Source of the DNA: Pedobacter sp. HMWF019
GTDB lineage: Bacteria > Bacteroidota > Bacteroidia > Sphingobacteriales > Sphingobacteriaceae
Direction: 5' to 3'
NCBI RefSeq assembly: GCF_003061025.1
Contig: NZ_QAIL01000083.1
Span: forward strand, 29,275 to 68,586
DNA length: 39,312 nt
Positions 34,103 to 39,312 of this stretch are shown here, piece by piece. A model generated the notes under the pieces. That model did not search any database, was not told where the DNA came from, and worked only from the letters and a program-made list of their open reading frames with translations. Each line of letters starts with the position of its first letter. The first letter of the stretch is position 1. A program made the translations under genes and the position numbers.

Positions 34103-35618
34103 TTTCTAAACTTAAGCCTTCAGGATGAAGGTTTAAGGCATGGGTAGTCTGTATCCTTAACTTCTCGCATAATTCGCTGTCCTGAGCAAGCGATTGCCCG
34201 AAGGATGGAACCATTTTCCTTAATTTCTGTTGCCATTCCTGTGTTTCTAGTTGTTCAGGGAAACAACGTTCCAATAAGTTAATCATAATGGATACGGCTG
34301 TAGAGGCACCTGGTGATGCACCAAGAAGCGCGGCAATTGAACCGTCGGCAGCGCTAACAACTTCAGTTCCAAATTCCAGTATCCCACCATGTTCTGCATC
34401 TTTTTTAATCACCTGAACACGCTGACCTGCTGTTTCCAGTTTCCAGTCTTCCATTCTTGCATTTGGAAGATACTCTTTAAGTGCATCCAGGCGTGCGTCT
34501 GAAGATTGTCTCACCTGATTGATCAGATATTTGGTGAGCGGAATGTTATCCAGGCCTGCAGATATCATTGGCAATATGTTGTTCGCTTTAATAGAAAGCG
34601 GAAGATCCAGTAAAGAACCGTTTTTTAAGAAGCGGGTCGAGAAGCCGGCATATGGGCCAAATAAAAGGGCTTTTTTGCCGTCAATCATTCTTGTATCCAG
34701 GTGCGGTACAGACATTGGGGGAGAGCCTACAGCAGCTTTTCCATATACTTTAGCATCATGACGTTCAATAACTTCCGGATTGGTGCATTTTAACCACTGT
34801 CCGCTTACAGGGAATCCTCCAAAACCTTTTCCTTCAGGAATATCAGATTTTTCCAGTAATGGTAAAGAACCACCACCTGCGCCAATAAACACAAATTTAG
34901 CTTTTACTACACGGCGTTTTCCGGTTTGTTCATCCCGTACTTTTATTTCCCAAAGTCCATTGATCTTTCTTAGCTTTTTAACGTCATGGTTAAAGAAAAG
35001 GCTTACATTTTCCTTGGTTTTCAGATTGTTGAACATCATTCGGGTTAATGCACCGAAATTGACATCTGTTCCCAAAGTCATGCGGGTGGCCGCCACTTTT
35101 TCGTTTTTGTCACGTCCTTCCATCACCAAAGGAATCCATTCATCAAGTTGAGCCCGGTCTTCAGAATAAGTCATTCCTTTAAACAAATGTGACTTTTGTA
35201 ATTCTTCGTATCTTTTACGAAGGTAGTCTACATTTTCCGCTCCCCATACGAAACTCATATGAGGGATGCTTTTAATAAAAGATTCCGGTGAGTCGATCAA
35301 ACGGTTTTGAATCAGAAAAGACCAGAATTGTTTGGATACTTCAAAAGACTCGGCAATAGAGATGGCTTTGCTGGTATCTACAGAACCGTCCTTTTTTTGT
35401 GGGGTATAATTTAATTCGCAAAAGGCAGAGTGACCTGTTCCTGCGTTGTTCCACGCATCAGAACTTTCTGCTGCGGCTACATCTAAACGTTCAAATATTT
35501 CTATGCTTAAATCTGGCTGGAGTTCCTTTAAAAGTACGCCAAGTGTTGCGCTCATAATACCGGCGCCAATTAACACTACATCAGTTGCTTGATCAGATTT
35601 ATTCGTTATGCTAGTCAT
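34095..35618 (-). CDS. mqo: Malate:quinone oxidoreductase
   Basis: A 507-residue FAD-dependent enzyme of the Mqo family. The dinucleotide motif VVLIGAGIMSATLG and IEIFERLD begin the protein; AESSDAWNNAGTGHSAFCELNYTP is the family hallmark, and FGPYAGFSTRFLK plus LLGASPGASTAVSIM support it. Family knowledge: it oxidises malate to oxaloacetate and passes electrons to the quinone pool, at the membrane surface, in the TCA cycle. The ATG at 35618 is preferred to a TTG at 35639, since a TACTTTTG -7 box covers 35637-35644. Length agrees with the family. Confidence 0.95.
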   Translation of the reverse strand: MTSITNKSDQATDVVLIGAGIMSATLGVLLKELQPDLSIEIFERLDVAAAESSDAWNNAGTGHSAFCELNYTPQKKDGSVDTSKAISIAESFEVSKQFWSFLIQNRLIDSPESFIKSIPHMSFVWGAENVDYLRKRYEELQKSHLFKGMTYSEDRAQLDEWIPLVMEGRDKNEKVAATRMTLGTDVNFGALTRMMFNNLKTKENVSLFFNHDVKKLRKINGLWEIKVRDEQTGKRRVVKAKFVFIGAGGGSLPLLEKSDIPEGKGFGGFPVSGQWLKCTNPEVIERHDAKVYGKAAVGSPPMSVPHLDTRMIDGKKALLFGPYAGFSTRFLKNGSLLDLPLSIKANNILPMISAGLDNIPLTKYLINQVRQSSDARLDALKEYLPNARMEDWKLETAGQRVQVIKKDAEHGGILEFGTEVVSAADGSIAALLGASPGASTAVSIMINLLERCFPEQLETQEWQQKLRKMVPSFGQSLAQDSELCEKLRIQTTHALNLHPEGLSLETN

Positions 35619-35636
35619 GTGATTAATTAAATTGTA

Positions 35637-35644
35637 CAAAAGTA
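35637..35644 (-). promoter_or_regulatory. Probable -7 box of the mqo promoter
   Basis: TACTTTTG on the minus strand matches TAnnTTTG exactly, ~19 bases before the mqo ATG at 35618. No clear TTTG partner is seen upstream. The box argues for a very short leader and against a TTG start. Confidence 0.42.
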
Positions 35645-35825
35645 CATAAAAACTTGTTTTGACTTTGGTCTGTTTTGTTATTTTAAAGTAGTTTTTGAGG
35701 TTTTTTTCTCAAATCTCAAATTTGAAAAGGATCTTCTTAATTCAATAAGCTCAGGAAATTAACAGTGGGTTAATATTAGAAACTCTTTATTTGCAGCTCA
35801 GACCGTTTTTAAATAAATCTCTTTA

Positions 35826-37382
35826 ATGAAGCTCAATATTTTTCTTTCCTTTCTACTACTGATCCCCATGGCTGTTTTTTCTCAGGAAAAAGAAATTAAA
35901 ACAAATGCCCACCCTGAACTGATCCGTGGCCCTTATCTTCAGGCAGCAAGCAGTACGGGAATTGTAGTGCGCTGGCGTACTGATGTTTCCTCTCGCAGCC
36001 GTGTCCGTTTTGGAGTTTCGCCGGATCGTCTGGACCAGCAAGTTGATGATACACGCTTGCTAACAGAACATCAGGTTAAACTAAATGATCTGAAGCCTTA
36101 TACAAAGTACTATTATGCCATCGGCGGTTTTCAGGATACCCTCCAGGTTGGAAAGGACAATTCCTTTATGACCTTGCCTGAACCTGGAAAACGAGGAAAA
36201 TACAGGATTGCTGCACTGGGCGATTGCGGTGACAATTCGATCAATCAGCGAAATGTGAAGAACCAGGTGATCAAGTATATTGGAGATCAGGAACTCAACG
36301 CCTGGATTTTGTTAGGCGACAATGCTTATTCTGATGGTACAGATGCCGAGTTCCAGAGCAAATTTTTCAATATTTACAAAGATGATCTTCTAAAAAAATA
36401 CCCTTTGTTTCCAACACCAGGCAATCACGATTACCACGATACGGATGTGACCTCAGCTAAAGCACAGGTAACTCATGAAACGGCTTATTATCAAAATTTT
36501 TCTATGCCTACCGAGGGAGAGTCTGGTGGAGTCGCTTCTCATACACAAGCTTTTTATTCTTTTGATTTGGGTAATATCCATTTCCTGTCCCTGGATTCTT
36601 ACGGAAAAGAAGATCAGGCCTACAGGCTTTACGATACACTTGGCCCTCAGGTCAACTGGATAAAAAAAGACCTTGCTGAAAACAAGAACAAAGGATGGGT
36701 GATTGCTTACTGGCACCATCCACCTTATACCATGGGATCGCACAATTCAGATAAAGAGGAAGAATTGGTAAAAATTCGTGAAAACTTTATCCGTATCCTG
36801 GAACGTTATGGTGTAGACCTGGTCTTGTGTGGCCATAGTCATGACTATGAAAGATCCAGGCTGATGGCCGGACATTATGGACCAGAAGTCACTTTCAATG
36901 CGGCGAAGCATAATCTGAGTAGTTCTTCAGGCCGTTACGATGGCGGAACAAATGCTGCGCCTTATGTAAAAGGTCAGGATGCTAAAGGGACTGTTTATGT
37001 AGTGAGCGGATCCGCAGGTAAATTAGGTGGCAAACAGAAGTCTTTTCCTCATGATGCCATGTACTTTTCAGATGCAGACCATGGCGGAGCCAGTATGCTG
37101 GAAATTGAAGACAACCGTTTGGATCTGAAATGGATTTGTGCCGACGGGCAGATCAGGGACCAGTTCACGATGATGAAAAATGTCAATCAGCACCAGGTGA
37201 TCCAATTGAAAAAAGGAGAGAAAAAAACTTTAACAGCTTCCTTCGTTGGTAAATATATCTGGAGTTCTTCTCCTTCTTCAGAGAGAAGCCTTGTTGTTTC
37301 GCCTGATAAGGACCAAATCTACAGTGTAACAGACGAGTTCAATGTTGTAAAGGATACTTTCGAGGTCCATGTATCAAAATAA
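35826..37382 (+). CDS. Secreted purple acid phosphatase-like metallophosphoesterase
   Basis: A 518-residue exported enzyme with a Sec signal (MKLNIFLSFLLLIPMAVFSQ). Residues ~35-115 form a FN3-like purple-acid-phosphatase N domain (LIRGPYLQAASSTGIVVRWRT). The catalytic domain has the full dimetal set: ALGDCGDN, LLGDNAYSDGTD, PGNHDYHD, YWHHPPY and CGHSHDYERS. Family knowledge: such enzymes hydrolyse phosphomonoesters in the periplasm or outside. The final ~60 residues form a small beta domain. It overlaps the next gene by 14 bases, so the two are co-translated; that an acid phosphatase is coupled with a di-heme cytochrome is unusual. Confidence 0.9.
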   Translation: MKLNIFLSFLLLIPMAVFSQEKEIKTNAHPELIRGPYLQAASSTGIVVRWRTDVSSRSRVRFGVSPDRLDQQVDDTRLLTEHQVKLNDLKPYTKYYYAIGGFQDTLQVGKDNSFMTLPEPGKRGKYRIAALGDCGDNSINQRNVKNQVIKYIGDQELNAWILLGDNAYSDGTDAEFQSKFFNIYKDDLLKKYPLFPTPGNHDYHDTDVTSAKAQVTHETAYYQNFSMPTEGESGGVASHTQAFYSFDLGNIHFLSLDSYGKEDQAYRLYDTLGPQVNWIKKDLAENKNKGWVIAYWHHPPYTMGSHNSDKEEELVKIRENFIRILERYGVDLVLCGHSHDYERSRLMAGHYGPEVTFNAAKHNLSSSSGRYDGGTNAAPYVKGQDAKGTVYVVSGSAGKLGGKQKSFPHDAMYFSDADHGGASMLEIEDNRLDLKWICADGQIRDQFTMMKNVNQHQVIQLKKGEKKTLTASFVGKYIWSSSPSSERSLVVSPDKDQIYSVTDEFNVVKDTFEVHVSK

Positions 37383-39186
37383 TCCGAAAAGAGTTATACT
37401 GGGATTATTACTGATGATCAGTCTGGCCATTGTTCTTGGATTAAAAAGAGCGCCGGACCAGACTGCACTAATCCATACGATAGCTTATTTTAAAGAAAAT
37501 TCAAGGGTATTTGCTGCTTCAGCTGGTCGGCTGAAAGCAGCAATTGTTTTGTTAGATGGAAGTACAGAGCATACAGAAAAGGCAAAGCTGGCACTAAAAG
37601 AGTGCAGATTGCAATACAAAAGAATCGCATTCTTCCTGGATTACTTCTTTGAAAGTTCGGCAATGATTTACAACCGTCCACCTAAGGTAGAAGTGGAAGA
37701 ACCTTATATGGAATACCAGGAGCCATCAGGTCTTCAGGTGGTTGAAGCACTCCTGTATGAGGTGGAGCCAGTTCAACATAAGGAAGCTCTGCTGGCCCAG
37801 ACAGAACTGATTAGCAGTTCGGCCGATGATCTGGGAACGCTGACCTACCAGTTTGAAGCGACTGATCAGGAGATTCTGGAGAGCATAGACCTGGAATTGG
37901 TCAGGGTAATGGCCTTGAGCATCTCTGGCTATGACGCACCGGAGCTAAAAAGCGGTATAGAAGAGGCCTATCAATCTTTAGCGGCTATTCACGATGTTTT
38001 GCAGCCTTTCTTAAACGATGACGAGGCTTCTCTAAGCCTCATCCGGAATCTAGATAAAACCATACACTTTATCTCTGCTAAGACAGATTTTGATGCTTTT
38101 GACCGCATGGTTTTTCTTAAGGATTACGCCATACCACTTCAGGAAGCTTTAATAAAACTAAGGTCAGTGCATAAGTTGTTGCTGTATAGTAAAAGTGCCC
38201 TGAATCCAGGAGCAAAACATCTTTTCGATAAGAACGCTATTGACCTTGAAAAGTTTCCTGCCGCAAAATGGAAAAACACTCCGGAAATGGCTACTCTGGG
38301 CAAAAGTCTTTTCTTTGAAAAGGCCTTATCGGGAAACCTGAAGAGAAGCTGTGCCAGTTGTCATGAGCCAGGAAAATACTTTACAGACGGTCTTAAAACC
38401 AGTCTGGCTTTTGATGGAATACAGCATGTACTTCGAAATGCACCGGGTTTATATTATGTTGGATATCAATATGCCCAGTTCTGGGATGGGCGGGCAAAAA
38501 GTCTTCAGGAACAAGTCATAGAGGTGATCCGAAATCCTCTGGAAATGAATGCTGATACAGATCGTGTTGTTCGGAATCTGCAGGATAAGCCTGAATATGT
38601 AAAATCCTTTGAGCAGGTTTTCCGAAGCGGTACTCCGATCCGTATAGATCAGGTTGCAGCCGCTTTGTCGGCGTACATGCAAACACTTAGACCATTTAAT
38701 TCTGCATTTGACCGGTACCTAAAAGGAAATTCCAAGGCGATGACAAAAGATCAGGTAAAGGGTTTTAATATTTTTATGGGTAAAGCACAATGTGGTACCT
38801 GTCATTTTATTCCGCTTTTCAATGGGTTAATCCCACCTTTTTATAAACGTACCGAATTTGAAATTCTGGGAACACCCGGAAATGACGACCTAAACCATCC
38901 TTTGATAGATAAAGACCGGGGCCGCGCAGATTTCTTTTCCATTGAATATTACAACGGCGCTTTTAAAACTCCAGGCCTCAGAAATGCAGTTATGACAGCC
39001 CCTTATATGCATAACGGTGTTTTCAAAGATCTTGAACAATTGATGGATTTTTATAACAAGGGCGGTGGGGCCGGAGTCGGACTAGATTTATCCTATCAAA
39101 CACTTCCATCTAAACCTCTCGGTTTGACACCTTTGGAGATTAAAGAAATTATCGCCTTTATAGGGGCACTTACAGATCATAAATAG
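37369..39186 (+). CDS. Imelysin-like / di-heme cytochrome c peroxidase (MauG-like) fusion
   Basis: A 605-residue exported protein with an N-terminal hydrophobic anchor (ILGLLLMISLAIVLGL). Residues ~35-280 are helical; GLQVVEALLYE (121-131) resembles the imelysin GxHxxE motif with Gln in place of His. From ~290 to the end is a di-heme peroxidase domain with CASCH (328-332) and CGTCH (475-479), and distal-side Met/His candidates such as TAPYMHNG. Family knowledge: MauG/CCP proteins reduce peroxide or oxidise organic substrates; imelysin domains bind iron. The start overlaps the phosphatase stop by 14 bases. Role inferred only. Confidence 0.85.
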   Translation: MYQNNPKRVILGLLLMISLAIVLGLKRAPDQTALIHTIAYFKENSRVFAASAGRLKAAIVLLDGSTEHTEKAKLALKECRLQYKRIAFFLDYFFESSAMIYNRPPKVEVEEPYMEYQEPSGLQVVEALLYEVEPVQHKEALLAQTELISSSADDLGTLTYQFEATDQEILESIDLELVRVMALSISGYDAPELKSGIEEAYQSLAAIHDVLQPFLNDDEASLSLIRNLDKTIHFISAKTDFDAFDRMVFLKDYAIPLQEALIKLRSVHKLLLYSKSALNPGAKHLFDKNAIDLEKFPAAKWKNTPEMATLGKSLFFEKALSGNLKRSCASCHEPGKYFTDGLKTSLAFDGIQHVLRNAPGLYYVGYQYAQFWDGRAKSLQEQVIEVIRNPLEMNADTDRVVRNLQDKPEYVKSFEQVFRSGTPIRIDQVAAALSAYMQTLRPFNSAFDRYLKGNSKAMTKDQVKGFNIFMGKAQCGTCHFIPLFNGLIPPFYKRTEFEILGTPGNDDLNHPLIDKDRGRADFFSIEYYNGAFKTPGLRNAVMTAPYMHNGVFKDLEQLMDFYNKGGGAGVGLDLSYQTLPSKPLGLTPLEIKEIIAFIGALTDHK

Positions 39187-39312
39187 CTATTTGTATAAAT
39201 TCTTAAAAAAAAGTTGATTGTAATTAATGTAAATTATAGAAAAGAAATATATTTTTACATTATAAAATCAAATATTAACCTTTATGTTATGAGTTATGTA
39301 TAAATATAAGAT
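39187..39312. other. AT-rich intergenic tail, no gene visible
   Basis: The final ~125 bases are very AT-rich with no open frame of note and no clear terminator hairpin. They probably hold a promoter for a gene beyond the window. Confidence 0.5.

Noticed and set aside
35716-35725. Short palindrome TCAAATTTGA upstream of the phosphatase, and ATTGGCCAAT near 28418-28427
   Set aside because: Ten-base palindromes in AT-rich intergenic DNA are expected by chance; no matching regulator is visible.
1-39312. CRISPR arrays, tRNA/rRNA genes, transposases, prophage genes
   Set aside because: Read for and not seen; no regularly spaced direct repeats, no integrase or transposase families, and base composition appears even.

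Overview
The window is typical Bacteroidota chromosome, most likely Sphingobacteriaceae (Pedobacter-like). Evidence: a SusC/SusD outer-membrane pair, promoter-like TTTG / TAnnTTTG boxes, mostly absent Shine-Dalgarno sequences, a proofreading-free core of familiar Bacteroidota families (DUF1269, DUF2255, DUF4918-type glycosylase, MauG-like cytochromes), and moderate GC. I see no rRNA, tRNA, CRISPR array, insertion sequence or prophage.

Layout. 1-4.1 kb: the 3' part of a six-hairpin (GH95-like) glycosidase, convergent with a short GT35 alpha-glucan phosphorylase-like gene. 4.2-9.4 kb: housekeeping genes (QueD/PTPS, dGTPase, SMUG-like glycosylase, small outer-membrane barrel, DUF1269 protein, PhnO-like acetyltransferase), with a folded intergenic element at about 8.6-8.75 kb. 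9.4-14.4 kb: a SusD-SusC pair on the minus strand, preceded by a SAM-I (S-box) riboswitch and a previously unmarked 36-codon ORF very rich in Met, Cys and His. 14.5-18.2 kb: an SDR/DUF2255 pair, pirin-lspA, and an outer-membrane barrel-like protein.

18.35-28.4 kb is the highlight: a tightly packed plus-strand operon of a membrane Ser/Thr kinase, an FhaA-like protein, a tiny predicted membrane peptide, a membrane PP2C phosphatase, a 1323-residue fusion of a RodA/FtsW SEDS glycosyltransferase with a class B penicillin-binding transpeptidase, an FHA protein, and a membrane patatin-like lipase. The gene content parallels the actinobacterial fhaA-fhaB-pstP-rodA-pbpA-pknA-pknB cell-wall signalling operon, but here the two peptidoglycan synthases are one polypeptide and a lipase is added. 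I infer a phospho-regulated peptidoglycan synthesis module (kinase and phosphatase set the state, FHA proteins read it, the SEDS-PBP fusion is the effector).

28.5-39.2 kb: a secreted six-hairpin glycosidase-like protein, succinate-semialdehyde dehydrogenase, an aldose-1-epimerase-like protein, a GAF histidine kinase, malate:quinone oxidoreductase, and an overlapping pair of a secreted purple-acid-phosphatase-like enzyme and an imelysin-like/di-heme cytochrome c peroxidase fusion. The last ~125 bases are AT-rich with no gene visible.
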